From CAZLWA01 sp964563165 (lineage in GTDB: Bacteria > CLD3 > SB21): a DNA stretch of 64,000 nucleotides. Location: assembly GCA_964563165.1 (NCBI GenBank), contig CAZLWA010000056.1, positions 65,868 through 129,867 of the forward strand, read 5' to 3'. The notes beneath the pieces are model-generated. The model did not search any database and was not told where the DNA came from. It saw nothing but the letters and a program-made list of their open reading frames with translations. Position numbers and translations under genes: made by a program. Positions 24,247-33,779 of the stretch are shown in pieces (the stretch's first letter is position 1; each line of letters begins with the position of its first letter).

Positions 24247-24834
24247 ATGGAAGTGCAAGTCGAAATAAAATGGATCATTGAAGACGAGCAGAGCAACGGG
24301 TACATTCTCCAACTCATCGAAACGAATCACGAGAAGAATCGTATCTTGCCCGTGGTGATCGGGGCCCCGGAAGCCCACGCGATTGCTCTGGAACTGCAAG
24401 GCATCAAACCTTTCCGCCCGTTCACCCATGATCTCGCGGTTCAATTCCTGGAAGCGCTGGATACGGAAGTGAAAAAAGTTGTCATTACGGAATTAAACAA
24501 GAACACGTTTTTTGCTTCGATCCATCTCAGCAGTAACAGCGTCGGAGAGCAAACGATTGATGCGCGTCCCTCGGATGCGATCGCAATTGCTATTCGCGTA
24601 GGAGCGCCGATATTCGTTCATGAAGACGTAATGAATGCAGCGGCCCTGGAAGTAGATGCCCAAAGCGGTTCTTACAAATCTTTTACCAAAACGGAAAGCA
24701 GTGTCGAGCAGCCGTTGACGGGCTTACTGACCAACGTGGAAAAACTGGAAAAGGAATTGCTCAAAGCGATTGAAAACGAAAATTATGAACTCGCCGCCAA
24801 GCTTCGCGATCAGATCAATCTCCTGAAATCTTAA
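24247..24834 (+). CDS. Bifunctional nuclease-domain (DUF151) protein with UVR motif
   Basis: 195 residues from ATG 24247, preferred over an ATG 27 nt upstream because AGAAGGA at 24234-24240 is well placed. Residues about 1-130 are the BFN/DUF151 domain (RILPVVIGAPEAHAIALEL, then RPSDAIAIAIRVGAPIFV). Some family members have been reported with nuclease activity. The C-terminus ends with a UvrB/UvrC-type helical motif (NENYELAAKLRDQINLL), a common fusion in this family. The gene starts a run with the LptF/G-type permease gene. Confidence 0.85.
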   Translation: MEVQVEIKWIIEDEQSNGYILQLIETNHEKNRILPVVIGAPEAHAIALELQGIKPFRPFTHDLAVQFLEALDTEVKKVVITELNKNTFFASIHLSSNSVGEQTIDARPSDAIAIAIRVGAPIFVHEDVMNAAALEVDAQSGSYKSFTKTESSVEQPLTGLLTNVEKLEKELLKAIENENYELAAKLRDQINLLKS

Positions 24835-24855
24835 TTCTCCCATACGCTCCATCCC

Positions 24856-26478
24856 ATGTTTATTCTCGCGCGATATGTCATTCGAGAGCACCTCGGCCCT
24901 TTCTTTTTTGCGTTTACGCTCATCATGTCCATGCTGGTGATGAATTTCGTACTTCAGGCGATGCGTTATATTATCGGCAAAGGTATTACGCTCCAGGTTG
25001 TCACGGAATATCTCGTTTACAATCTTGCCGGTATTATCGTACTCGTCATCCCGATGTCGATTCTGGTTGCCACCATCATGGCCTTCGGGCGATTGGCTTC
25101 GGACAATGAGATTACCGCCATGAAAGCCGGCGGAATCAATTTCTATAGATTGATCCTTCCCGTTCTGGCGGTCTGCGCCGCAGTGACTTACGGCCTGTTT
25201 GTTTTTAATGATAAGATCCTGCCTGTCGCCAACCACCATGCACGCGTGCTGAAAAAAAATATTCAGACCAAACGCCCGACGCTGAACATCGAGCCGGGTG
25301 TGTATCTCGAGGATATCGATAATTTCAGCATGATCGTGGAAAACAAAGATGAACTGGGTTCTGCGATTTACGGTGTGACGCTGTTTGACAGATCTCAGCG
25401 CGACTTGCTGCGTACGATTACGGCCGAGAAAGGCAATCTCGAAATTGACGGCGCGAATGAAGATATGGTGTTGAGCCTGGAGAACGGAGAGATCCATGAA
25501 TGGAATCCGCGAAAAAGCGAATCGTACGAGAAAGTCATTTTTACGAAATATAAGGTTATTGTCCCTTTGGAAAATCTGAACCTGAAAAAAACGGATGAGA
25601 CCTTTCATAACGACCGGGAAAAGAACATCGCCCAGCTTATGGAGGATGTACTGCGGCATCGCAACGAGAAGAACCGGCAGCTGAATCTGGCCATGGCGGC
25701 CATTCAAAAGAATCCTTACGCCGCGGCGGCATTGGACGAAAAGACAAATAATCTCATCCGGCGCTACATTCTGGATCGGTCGATACTGGATCGGGTCAAT
25801 GATCAGTTTATGGAATGGAATCTTTCCCGCATCCAGGATTCGGTCATGAAGCGATCGGCGAATCCACTGGACCCGGAAATCTCGAACGTGCTGAACCTTG
25901 TATTCCGTCTGGGGTCCAATCCGATGGTAGCACACGACTCCCTGTTTGCCCTGACGCAGGCCCTACCCGTGACCAATCTTCGAAAAGCCGATTCGTCCAA
26001 AATTGCCGGTTTCAAACCGGATACGTCGCGGCAAACGGTTGCTGTGGCGGTCCAGCAAATTGCTACTTGCCTGGTTTCGGCATCCAACTATCAGCGTCTG
26101 ATGGATCAGATCATGGTCGAGGTGAACAAGAAATATTCGATTCCGTGCGCCTGTCTCATTTTTGTGCTGCTGGGCGCGCCGATCGGGGTGAAAGCACGCA
26201 AAGGCAATTTGGGTATCGCCGGCGGCATTAGTCTGTTCTTTTTCATCGCTTATTATTTTTGTTTGATTCTGGGTGAAGATTATGCGGACCGGCAATTGCT
26301 GAACCCGTTTGTTGCGATGTGGTTCATGAATATTATGCTGGGATTTGTCGGAATCCTGCTGACGTATCAAGCGGCGTCTGAAAAAGACTTCGGAATTATT
26401 TTTTCGCTTCGTTTTGTGGCTTCTTACACTTCGAATGTTCTCAGGAAATCGTTTCGGGGTTTCCGGCTTAAATCATAA
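24856..26478 (+). CDS. LptF/LptG-family permease (YjgP/YjgQ)
   Basis: 540 residues. The N-terminus has three membrane helices with the family pattern (ARYVIREHLGPFFFAF, then PMSILVATIMAFGRLASDNE and MKAGGINFYRLILP). A periplasmic jellyroll-like domain follows, and three more helices lie near the C-terminus. LptFG with LptB extracts lipopolysaccharide from the inner membrane. It is longer than the ~360-residue proteobacterial proteins because of a ~150-residue helical insert (about 255-405). Only one such gene is present here; the partner must be elsewhere, or the protein pairs with itself. Confidence 0.85.
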   Translation: MFILARYVIREHLGPFFFAFTLIMSMLVMNFVLQAMRYIIGKGITLQVVTEYLVYNLAGIIVLVIPMSILVATIMAFGRLASDNEITAMKAGGINFYRLILPVLAVCAAVTYGLFVFNDKILPVANHHARVLKKNIQTKRPTLNIEPGVYLEDIDNFSMIVENKDELGSAIYGVTLFDRSQRDLLRTITAEKGNLEIDGANEDMVLSLENGEIHEWNPRKSESYEKVIFTKYKVIVPLENLNLKKTDETFHNDREKNIAQLMEDVLRHRNEKNRQLNLAMAAIQKNPYAAAALDEKTNNLIRRYILDRSILDRVNDQFMEWNLSRIQDSVMKRSANPLDPEISNVLNLVFRLGSNPMVAHDSLFALTQALPVTNLRKADSSKIAGFKPDTSRQTVAVAVQQIATCLVSASNYQRLMDQIMVEVNKKYSIPCACLIFVLLGAPIGVKARKGNLGIAGGISLFFFIAYYFCLILGEDYADRQLLNPFVAMWFMNIMLGFVGILLTYQAASEKDFGIIFSLRFVASYTSNVLRKSFRGFRLKS

Positions 26479-26492
26479 TCTAGGAAACCTTT

Positions 26493-27239
26493 GTGGATTC
26501 AAAAAATATCATCTTCGGACGCCGGGCGGTATTGGAAGCCTTGCGGTCCGAAACTGCCATTGACGAAATATTGATTTTGAAAGATCAGCGTGGCGAGTCC
26601 GTTTCAGAAATTCAAAAAGAAGCCGGGGCGCGGTCCATCGCGCTTCGGGAAGTACATGCGAAGACATTCCATGATCTGCTTCCCGATCAGAACCATCAAG
26701 GCGTGATGGCGAAGACCGCTCATGCCGAATTTCAGTATGCGACCCCGGACGACCTGTTTGATTTGGCAGCGAAGCAAAGCGAGAAACTTCTGGTGGCCAT
26801 CTTGGATGAAATCACCGATCCGCATAATTTAGGCGCGATCATCCGCAGTGCGGAGGGCGCGGGATTTCACGGTGTGATCATTCCCAAACACCGTTCCGCT
26901 GAAATCAATGCGACCGTTATGAAAACCTCGGCGGGTGCGGCTTCCCATATTCGCATTGTGCAGGTGACCAATCTGTCTCAGACGATTGACGCACTGAAAA
27001 AACGGAACGTGTGGATCTATGGCACGGCGGCGGATGCGGAACGAAATTATGATTCGATTGATTCGAATGACGCGGTCGGAATTATCATCGGCAGCGAAGG
27101 CAAAGGCATGCGCAAGCTGGTGGCCGAGCGTTGCGACTTTTTGGTAAAAATCCCGATGTATGGTAAGTTGAGTTCGCTCAACGCGTCGGTCGCTGCGGGC
27201 ATCATATTTTTCGATGTTGCGCGCAGAAAAAGAAAATAA
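26493..27239 (+). CDS. rlmB: 23S rRNA 2'-O-ribose methyltransferase RlmB-type (SpoU family)
   Basis: 248 residues from a GTG preceded by AGGAAA. The N-terminal substrate-binding domain (IIFGRRAVLEAL, NHQGVMA) and the SpoU trefoil-knot domain are both clear: motif 1 LDEITDPHNLGAIIRSAEGAG, motif 2 IIIGSEGKGM, motif 3 IPMYGKLSSLNASVAAGI. RlmB methylates G2251 of 23S rRNA. TrmH-like relatives share the motifs, so the exact target is inferred. Confidence 0.88.
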   Translation: MDSKNIIFGRRAVLEALRSETAIDEILILKDQRGESVSEIQKEAGARSIALREVHAKTFHDLLPDQNHQGVMAKTAHAEFQYATPDDLFDLAAKQSEKLLVAILDEITDPHNLGAIIRSAEGAGFHGVIIPKHRSAEINATVMKTSAGAASHIRIVQVTNLSQTIDALKKRNVWIYGTAADAERNYDSIDSNDAVGIIIGSEGKGMRKLVAERCDFLVKIPMYGKLSSLNASVAAGIIFFDVARRKRK

Positions 27240-27265
27240 AAAAACCCCGCAAATGCCGGCGAGGT
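27234..27265 (-). terminator. Terminator for the minus-strand membrane gene
   Basis: Read on the minus strand, ACCTCGC pairs with GCGGGGT around a short loop, followed by TTTTTTATTTT. It lies in the 50-nt gap between convergent genes, so it may serve the minus strand only. Confidence 0.6.
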
Positions 27266-27291
27266 CTTGTTCAAACGAAATTGTTAGAAAT

Positions 27292-28086
27292 TTATTCTAA
27301 TTGCTTCTTTTCGTCTTCCTCCTGTATTTGCCACCGTTCTCCGATCCAGCCGCCCAGTAAACCGAATCCCGCGCCTAAAACGAGAGCAACCAGCACCATC
27401 CACAGCGGCAGGATAGTGGAGTCAATATCCAGCGCAAATAACAGGAACAGATAGTCGAGTATGATCGTTGCCGCGCCGGCAATGGTGCATTCCTTTTCCG
27501 TGTGCCCCGGTGATTTGTAACCCGCGATCAGTCCCGAAAGGAATACACTGATGCACAGAAATATCGCGATAGGAATTAATTTGTAAACAAAGAGCGTGAC
27601 AAAAAACAGGATAAAACTGTTCAGGATGAATCCGATTACGGAAGCGACGATGATCCAATGCCATTGAATGAATTTCGTCGGATGATCGTAACCCTCTAAT
27701 TCTTCGCCGACCCATCCGCCGAGCTGACAAATTCCGATACCGCCGATCACGAGAATAATTTTTTGCCATATTTCAAATTGAGCCAGGTAGGCGGGGCCGT
27801 AACCGTAATAGACCAACGTAAAACCGATCAACGGAATAATCAATCCGGCAATAGCCGCCTCTTTGACCGTATGGCCGGGCGAGTAGTGTCCCAGGATCAT
27901 GCCGGTAATGGCGAACGCAAGCCCGCCGATCAGCATTGGAATCGTCGGACTCCCGCTGTACTTGGTCAAGCTGATGAAAGTAAACGATCCGATCAGAATA
28001 AGCCCGACAATGGAACCCATAATCACCCAAAACCATTCAATGTGATTTTCCGATTTGTCCATGGACGCATCCTTTTCTTGTTGCAT
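27292..28086 (-). CDS. Membrane protein built from an internal duplication
   Basis: 264 residues with about eight hydrophobic helices. Two halves of ~120 residues share the same signposts in the same order: SPGHTVKEAAIAG / SPGHTEKECTIAG and LGGWVGEEL / LGGWIGERW, so the gene arose by tandem duplication and fusion. The SPGHT-x-KE loop recurs in uncharacterised small membrane proteins. An internal ATG at 28062 (MDKSENHIEW) is an alternative start. No transport motif is seen. It has its own promoter and terminator. Confidence 0.75.
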   Translation of the reverse strand: MQQEKDASMDKSENHIEWFWVIMGSIVGLILIGSFTFISLTKYSGSPTIPMLIGGLAFAITGMILGHYSPGHTVKEAAIAGLIIPLIGFTLVYYGYGPAYLAQFEIWQKIILVIGGIGICQLGGWVGEELEGYDHPTKFIQWHWIIVASVIGFILNSFILFFVTLFVYKLIPIAIFLCISVFLSGLIAGYKSPGHTEKECTIAGAATIILDYLFLLFALDIDSTILPLWMVLVALVLGAGFGLLGGWIGERWQIQEEDEKKQLE

Positions 28087-28124
28087 GGTGTCTCCTGCTG
28101 GGGTTGAAATATCCGGATTTTTCT

Positions 28125-28153
28125 AGATTATCGCAAGTCGAATGGAAATTCAA
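28125..28153 (-). promoter_or_regulatory. Promoter of the duplicated membrane protein gene
   Basis: On the minus strand TTGAAT (28153-28148) and TAATCT (28130-28125) are spaced by 17 nt, about 40 nt before the start codon. Confidence 0.5.
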
Positions 28154-28288
28154 TAAAAAAGATAACGATTAAAAAATTGATTGTCAAATGATAGTTGCGT
28201 TGAAATACTTTTGCAATTGTCTGAATATTCTTTTACATTCGCCGGGATTTCAGCTCCTTCACAGACCCGGATAAAGGGATTCAATAAA

Positions 28289-28537
28289 ATGAAATTTGCG
28301 GAGCCTGCAAATTATTCGGAACGCTTAAAGATCACACTGGGTGCGGTATTCATGGCCATGGGTCTTTGGATCATGCTCGGCAGCGTTTTTCCACCGCAGT
28401 TGGACAATAAATTAAAGGTCATTATGGGATTCGTGTTTATTTTTTACGGGATTTACCGCATGGTGCATGGCACTTACCGGAAAAATCTCCGAAAACATTA
28501 TGCGGACGATACCGATGAAGGGGAGGGCACCAAATGA
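28289..28537 (+). CDS. Small two-helix membrane protein
   Basis: 82 residues from ATG 28289; the frame is open further upstream but has no ribosome site there. Two hydrophobic helices (about 15-33 and 42-60, KVIMGFVFIFYGIYRMV) and an acidic tail are visible. The stop overlaps the next start (ATGA), so it is coupled to the PstS-like lipoprotein gene and may serve the same process. No family recognised. Confidence 0.6.
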   Translation: MKFAEPANYSERLKITLGAVFMAMGLWIMLGSVFPPQLDNKLKVIMGFVFIFYGIYRMVHGTYRKNLRKHYADDTDEGEGTK

Positions 28538-29469
28538 GACGCGATTACGGTTGGCTTGGTCTGATTTTTCTGGTTTGTTTTTCCTGCCGAAACCGGCCGG
28601 CGACATCGACGCCGACCTCCGGTGAATTAAGAATGCTGTGCGATGAAAGCATTGCCTCAGTGATTGAAACGGAAAGAACCGAATTTGAAAAAAAATATAC
28701 GCAGGCTAAAATAATGATGAAATTGTCCTCCACGGGTGACGCTATTCAAAAGCTGATTAATAACGACGTGGAATACATTGTCAGCTCGCGCGAATTGGAT
28801 TCCGACGAAACGGATTTCCTGATCCGGCACGACATTCGGGTCTATTCTCAGAAGTTCGCGCTGGACGGCGTGGCATTCCTGGTGCATGCGCAAAACCCGC
28901 TGAATGAACTGCGTTTGGATCAACTCTCAAGAATTTTGACCGGGGAGCTCGTGAATTGGCCCGATGTTTCCGACACGATCCCGTTCAAAGCATCTCAGAA
29001 ACAAATTCAAATTGCGATAAACGGACGCCGGTCGGGGAATTATTCGCTGATTAAGAATCTGGTGACCGATCATACGGATGTGACCGCGAATGCCGTGGTC
29101 TTTTCCGGAGATTCCACCGCCGGTTCCGCACCTTTTATAATGGACTTCATCGCCGCTCATGAGGACGCCATCGGATACGTCAGCACCGTATGGTTAGGCA
29201 ATAATCTGGAATTCGTCAAACGGGTCGGAAGCATTAAGGTGCTGCGGCTCGCCGCTACCGACATGCAGCGTGCCGTGGATCCGATTCCCGGCTATATCTG
29301 GCGCGGCGATTATCCGTTGCGCCGTGTGCTGTATGTGATGCACCGCCAGGAGTTTGTGGGGCTGGCTGCCGGGTTCACATCCTACATTACCGGTAATGAA
29401 GGCCAGCGCATTTGCCTCAACTCCAATATCGTTCCTGCGCTGAATCCGGTGCGCTTAAAATACGAATAA
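28534..29469 (+). CDS. PstS-like substrate-binding lipoprotein
   Basis: 311 residues with a lipoprotein-like signal peptide ending FLVCFSC. The mature part has the phosphate-binding-protein fold seen in PstS/SphX (GELRMLCDESIASVI, VEYIVSSREL, ILTGELVNWPDV, and RRSGNYSLIKN in the ligand loop). PstS proteins deliver phosphate to the PstCAB importer, but no pst genes are nearby and the coupled upstream gene is a tiny membrane protein. A role in phosphate sensing or binding of another anion is possible. Confidence 0.75.
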   Translation: MRRDYGWLGLIFLVCFSCRNRPATSTPTSGELRMLCDESIASVIETERTEFEKKYTQAKIMMKLSSTGDAIQKLINNDVEYIVSSRELDSDETDFLIRHDIRVYSQKFALDGVAFLVHAQNPLNELRLDQLSRILTGELVNWPDVSDTIPFKASQKQIQIAINGRRSGNYSLIKNLVTDHTDVTANAVVFSGDSTAGSAPFIMDFIAAHEDAIGYVSTVWLGNNLEFVKRVGSIKVLRLAATDMQRAVDPIPGYIWRGDYPLRRVLYVMHRQEFVGLAAGFTSYITGNEGQRICLNSNIVPALNPVRLKYE

Positions 29470-29604
29470 AAAATACTTGTTTTTTGAAGAAAATTATATG
29501 AACTTATAAGACTTATCTGAATGAAATCGGGTCATGCCAGTCTTATGTTTTTCTGGATTTTCTTCTTGTTCAATTACAATTAACCGGAAGGATGCTTATA
29601 AATC

Positions 29605-31410
29605 ATGCTACGACGTTATTGCAGTATTTGTGTTATCGCAGTTATATTAGCCGGAGCGGCTCCGGCGGGCCGGGCGCAGGAGGGCCCTCTTAAAGAAGGC
29701 AGAGCAAAGCTCAACGCCGGCGATTTTGCAGGCGCCATTGACGTCTTGAAGAAGGCCTTGAAAGATTACCCGAATACCGCAGAGGTACATTACTGGCTCG
29801 GTGTTGCGTATTTCAGAAACAAGCAAACAAGTGAGGCGTTGGGCGCATCCCTCAAGGCGTTTGAACTCAAGCCCAAATATATGCTCAACCGCGGCCTCAT
29901 GGCTGACCTATTCCTGGAGATGGAAAAATATGCGGAAGCGCAGGCGGAGTGTGAATTTATACTTAAGGAGAGCAAGAAAGATTTCGACACGCGGCTGAAA
30001 TTAGCAAGAAGCTGCATCGGCCAGAAAAAATTCAAGGACGCAGCCGAAATCCTGGCGAAATTGGAATTTGAACAGCCCCAAAATGTTCAGGTTCTTTTAT
30101 TGTCCGGAAAATCCTACGCGAAGCAGCGCGTCAACGAAGAAGCGATCAAGTATTACAACAAGGCGCTCCAAATTGATCCGAATTCCATAGAAACAAAATT
30201 GGAACTCGGGAAATTATATTTCCGCGACCAGAAATACACTGAATCTTTGAATACATACTTGGATGTGGTGCGTTTGGATTCGAACAACGGCGAAGCCAAT
30301 TTGCAGGCGGGATACATTTTTTATGAAGCCGGAAAAGGGGACCATTACGATCAGTACGGCAAGGCCATTGGATTTCTGTTGCGCTACATCAGGCTGCAGC
30401 CGAATGACTATAAAGGACATGGATTGATCGGCAAGAGCTATCACGCTTTGCGCCAGTATCGAAATGCCGTTCCGTATCTCGAAAGGGCATCCGAATTGGA
30501 TACGTCCAAAACGCGCGATGAAGGATTGAAATTACTTGCCGAATCCTACGTTCGCACCGCTAACTTTGAGAAAGCTGCGGCGGGCTATGAGGATCTTCTT
30601 AAAAGGAATTTTGAGATTGACTCCAAAGACTATATACTCCTGGGCGCATCCTATAAGGCTCTAAAGGACACCGTCAACACCGTTAAATATTACACCAAAG
30701 CGGTCAGCCTGGATTCGCTCCAGTATGAGCGTTATTACGATATCGGATTGATGTTTGCCGCGGCGAAGAAATACTCCGAGGCGATTTCGTGGTTTGAAAA
30801 GCGCTTAGCGATCAGCAGCGCGGATTCCAATGCGGCGACGTCATTACAGCAGCTGGGTTCGTGCCAATTCAATTCCGCCAGGTCACGCCGCGATTCCGTC
30901 AATGCGCTGGTGGCGCTTCGGAAAGCCACGGCTCTCAAGCCAAAGTCAGCCGCTGCGTGGCAGACGTTAGGTCAGATTTGTGAGCGCCTGGACTCGGTGG
31001 CGCTCGCGAAAGAGGCGTATGAAAAAGTTCTGGGAATCGACAGTGTGAATGCGGTGGCGCTATTCGGCATGGGAACGATAGGCTACAACAAAGAAAAAAA
31101 ATATAACGACGCGGTTTCTTATTTACGCAAAATGGTAAAAGATGACCGATTTGAAGAAGCGATTTCGTATATGCAAAAAGCGGCGAAAGACGAAAATCTG
31201 AAAAAAGACAAAAAATATGACGAAGCCGTTCAATTCGTACAAAAGAAGGATGAACGATTCAAAATCGCTCATTACATGATCGCTCAATGTTTTGTCAAAT
31301 TGAATAAGAATCGCGACGCGGTAGAAATACTAAGGAAATATTTGGTCATGGATCCCAACAGTCCGAATGCTAAATTTGCCAAGGCTCAGCTGCTAAAATT
31401 GCAACAATGA
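29605..31410 (+). CDS. Secreted multi-TPR protein
   Basis: 601 residues with a signal peptide (about 1-24, VILAGAAPAGRAQ). More than ten tetratricopeptide-like repeats fill the protein, for example VHYWLGVAYFRNKQTSEAL and SIETKLELGKLYFRDQKYTESL. A charged lysine-rich section lies near residues 490-550. It probably acts as a periplasmic scaffold. A STAS gene follows 30 nt later and the ExbB/TonB operon after that. Confidence 0.8.
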   Translation: MLRRYCSICVIAVILAGAAPAGRAQEGPLKEGRAKLNAGDFAGAIDVLKKALKDYPNTAEVHYWLGVAYFRNKQTSEALGASLKAFELKPKYMLNRGLMADLFLEMEKYAEAQAECEFILKESKKDFDTRLKLARSCIGQKKFKDAAEILAKLEFEQPQNVQVLLLSGKSYAKQRVNEEAIKYYNKALQIDPNSIETKLELGKLYFRDQKYTESLNTYLDVVRLDSNNGEANLQAGYIFYEAGKGDHYDQYGKAIGFLLRYIRLQPNDYKGHGLIGKSYHALRQYRNAVPYLERASELDTSKTRDEGLKLLAESYVRTANFEKAAAGYEDLLKRNFEIDSKDYILLGASYKALKDTVNTVKYYTKAVSLDSLQYERYYDIGLMFAAAKKYSEAISWFEKRLAISSADSNAATSLQQLGSCQFNSARSRRDSVNALVALRKATALKPKSAAAWQTLGQICERLDSVALAKEAYEKVLGIDSVNAVALFGMGTIGYNKEKKYNDAVSYLRKMVKDDRFEEAISYMQKAAKDENLKKDKKYDEAVQFVQKKDERFKIAHYMIAQCFVKLNKNRDAVEILRKYLVMDPNSPNAKFAKAQLLKLQQ

Positions 31411-31440
31411 TTTAACGGACAGCAAACAGGAGAGAAACTT

Positions 31441-31779
31441 ATGAAATCAAGAAGAGATCCGTCGGGTGTTGTGGTCATCACACCGAAGGGACGTTTGACG
31501 GGCGGCTCGGAGACGGATGAATTCAAACATGAAATTGAAAAGACGTTAGCGGACGGCAACAACAAGCTGGTGGTGGATCTCGGCGACACACTGTATGTCA
31601 ACAGTACCGCGCTCGGCCTGCTCGTTTCCGCCCATAAAAAATTCATTGATAAGAACGGCAAGATGAAATTATGCCGTGTCGGAAAGAGCATCGACAATAT
31701 TCTGGTGATTACAAAATTGTCTATGGTTTTTGAAGTATATGATACGGAAGGCGATGCCGTCATGAGCTTTTCAACGTAA
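31441..31779 (+). CDS. STAS-domain anti-sigma factor antagonist (second copy)
   Basis: 112 residues, the same length as the STAS protein at 7942 and clearly related (both contain VITKLS followed by VF). AGAGAAA precedes ATG 31441. The phosphorylation loop reads YVNSTALGLLV, with Thr in place of the second Ser. It follows the TPR gene closely and precedes the ExbB operon. No dedicated kinase is adjacent. Confidence 0.83.
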   Translation: MKSRRDPSGVVVITPKGRLTGGSETDEFKHEIEKTLADGNNKLVVDLGDTLYVNSTALGLLVSAHKKFIDKNGKMKLCRVGKSIDNILVITKLSMVFEVYDTEGDAVMSFST

Positions 31780-31890
31780 AAAACATGTTGTATCCGTTTT
31801 TAAAAGTGCTTAAATTACATTAAATCTTTTCGGAATTTAGAATTTAATTGACATAAATCCCTACCATTTCTTAACAGGAGGACTTTCAGT

Positions 31891-32637
31891 ATGAAACAGT
31901 CTGTTTTCATGACGGTATTGATCTCTGCCGCCTTTTTGGTTTCCCTTTTTGTGTTCGAAGTTATTTTTGGCGCAGAGGGCGACACATTCGGGCTGAATTA
32001 TATCCACGCAGGTGGCCCGCTGGTTGTGGTTCTTATGGTTTTGTCTATTATGGTTATCACCTTTATGTTTGAACGTATTTTTTCATTGCGCAAGGCCAAT
32101 GGTCAGGACTCCCTTCCGTTCTTTTTAAAGAAAGTTCAAAAAAGCCTTCTGGACGGAAATATTGAAACCGCCATTGAAGTATGCGATCATCAGAAAGGCT
32201 CCTGCGCGAATATTATCAAAATGGGGCTGGAAAGCTTTCAACGCTCGTCGCGGCTGAAATTGCCGATCGATAAGCGCGTCACGGAAACGAAGCGGGCGAT
32301 CGAAGAAGCCACGGCTTTGGAAGTTCCTTTGCTCGAAAGAAACCTGATTGCGATATCGACCATTGCTTCGATCGCAACCATGGTCGGATTGCTCGGAACG
32401 ACGATAGGAATGATCCGCGCGTTCAAGGCGTTGGCCCAATCGGGGGCTCCGGATGCGGTGCAATTGTCAATGGGTATCTCCGAAGCCCTCATCAATACCG
32501 CCGGTGGCCTGTTTGCGGCGATTGTCGCGATTGTCGCGTATAATTATTTTGTGAATAAAGTGGATACGTATATCTACCTGATCGACGAAGCCAGTTATAA
32601 CATGGTGGAAATTCTCACGACGCGCAACGAGGAATAG
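31891..32637 (+). CDS. exbB: MotA/TolQ/ExbB proton channel family protein
   Basis: 248 residues with AGGAGG before ATG 31891. Three membrane helices (about 8-27, 42-62 and 145-215 as a long pair) and the family core IASIATMVGLLGTTIGMIRAFKAL are clear. ExbB/TolQ proteins form the pentameric channel that carries protons to power TonB or Tol. Two exbD genes and a tonB gene follow, so ExbB is the better name. First gene of that operon. Confidence 0.9.
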   Translation: MKQSVFMTVLISAAFLVSLFVFEVIFGAEGDTFGLNYIHAGGPLVVVLMVLSIMVITFMFERIFSLRKANGQDSLPFFLKKVQKSLLDGNIETAIEVCDHQKGSCANIIKMGLESFQRSSRLKLPIDKRVTETKRAIEEATALEVPLLERNLIAISTIASIATMVGLLGTTIGMIRAFKALAQSGAPDAVQLSMGISEALINTAGGLFAAIVAIVAYNYFVNKVDTYIYLIDEASYNMVEILTTRNEE

Positions 32638-32666
32638 TATCAACCTATTATTTTAAGTGAGGCAAT

Positions 32667-33152
32667 ATGGCGAGAATTAAGAAACATCGTGTGGGAGTCA
32701 AACTGGATATGACGCCGATGGTGGACGTGGCGTTTTTGCTGTTGACGTTCTTCATGTTGACCACCTCGTTCCGTCCGCCGGAAGAGGTTCAAATTTCCGT
32801 TCCGGATTCCCATTCACAGTTAAAATTACCGGTCGCGAGCGTGATTACAATTTCGGTCGCCAAAGACAAACGCATCATCATGGATGTGGACGCGCAACCT
32901 GTCCGCTCCAAAATTTTTGGAAGGGAATACGCGCAGCGCGCAGGCAAAGAAGTTAAGCTGGAGGAATTGGCTACGTTGATCAACCGTGCCCGGGTCGAGA
33001 ACATCGGGATCCGCGGGGCAGAAAAAGGCGCCATGCGCGTGGTCGTGAAAGCGGATAAAGATACGGATTACGAGGTCGTCAGCGACGTTATTGACATTTT
33101 GCAAAAAACAAAAATTACGACGGTTAATTTCATCACCAATTTAAAAAAGTGA
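32667..33152 (+). CDS. exbD: ExbD/TolR family protein (first copy)
   Basis: 161 residues with one N-terminal membrane helix. The core LDMTPMVDVAFLLLTFFML includes the proton-handling Asp of the family, followed by a periplasmic domain ending DVIDILQKTKITTVNFIT. It is partner of ExbB. The second exbD downstream differs mainly in its longer periplasmic region; two ExbD paralogues per operon are common in Bacteroidota-like genomes. Confidence 0.92.
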   Translation: MARIKKHRVGVKLDMTPMVDVAFLLLTFFMLTTSFRPPEEVQISVPDSHSQLKLPVASVITISVAKDKRIIMDVDAQPVRSKIFGREYAQRAGKEVKLEELATLINRARVENIGIRGAEKGAMRVVVKADKDTDYEVVSDVIDILQKTKITTVNFITNLKK

Positions 33153-33197
33153 TTTACCCGTAAGTCATTTCTTGAATCAAATATTGGAGTCAGTACT

Positions 33198-33779
33198 ATG
33201 GCAGAAGTAGGCGGCGGAGAGTCCCGGTCACACGGCAAAGGGAAGAAGAAAAAAACGAAACGCTTGGGCGTACGACTCGACATGACGCCCATGGTGGACG
33301 TGGCGTTTTTGCTGTTAACGTTTTTCATGCTGACCACCGCATTCCGCCTTCCGCAAACCATGGAAATCAGTATCCCTGATGACACTCAGAAAGAGACGCA
33401 AATAAAAATTGCAGAGTCGAATATCCTGCAAATTCGTGTTTCCGAAAAAAACACCATTTACTGGAATTTGGGCAACCAGTCGCCGCAGAGAGTGGCGCTG
33501 AAGGATCTGCGCCAGGTGTTTGTGGATCAGAGCGAAAAGAACATGTCCAACGGCAAAGGCACTACGCTCAAGGAGAAATTAAAACTTGTCGTGTTGATCA
33601 AAATTGACAAAAAAGCGAAATACGAAAATATGATCGACGTCGTGGATGAACTGGATGTCGCCATTTTAAGTTTAAATGAAAAACATGCGCTAACCGAGAA
33701 AGGGGACAAACTGTCTCCGCGTTTTGCATTTTCACCGTGGAATGATAAAGACAAACAGGAGGTAGAAAAAGCACAATGA
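33198..33779 (+). CDS. exbD: ExbD/TolR family protein (second copy)
   Basis: 193 residues. A basic N-terminus (GKGKKKKTKR) is followed by the same LDMTPMVDVAFLLLTFFML helix as the first copy, then a periplasmic domain with an inserted region (about 105-135) and a C-terminal extension ending FAFSPWNDKDKQEVEKAQ. The stop overlaps the tonB start (ATGA). Confidence 0.92.
   Translation: MAEVGGGESRSHGKGKKKKTKRLGVRLDMTPMVDVAFLLLTFFMLTTAFRLPQTMEISIPDDTQKETQIKIAESNILQIRVSEKNTIYWNLGNQSPQRVALKDLRQVFVDQSEKNMSNGKGTTLKEKLKLVVLIKIDKKAKYENMIDVVDELDVAILSLNEKHALTEKGDKLSPRFAFSPWNDKDKQEVEKAQ

Noticed and set aside
24724..25935. 403-codon open frame on the minus strand
   Set aside because: It lies opposite the LptF/G permease gene, is rich in His, Gln and Arg as antisense frames are, and shows no family motif.
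31848..31876. Promoter TTGACA ahead of exbB
   Set aside because: A good -35 is present but no acceptable -10 lies 16-18 nt downstream.
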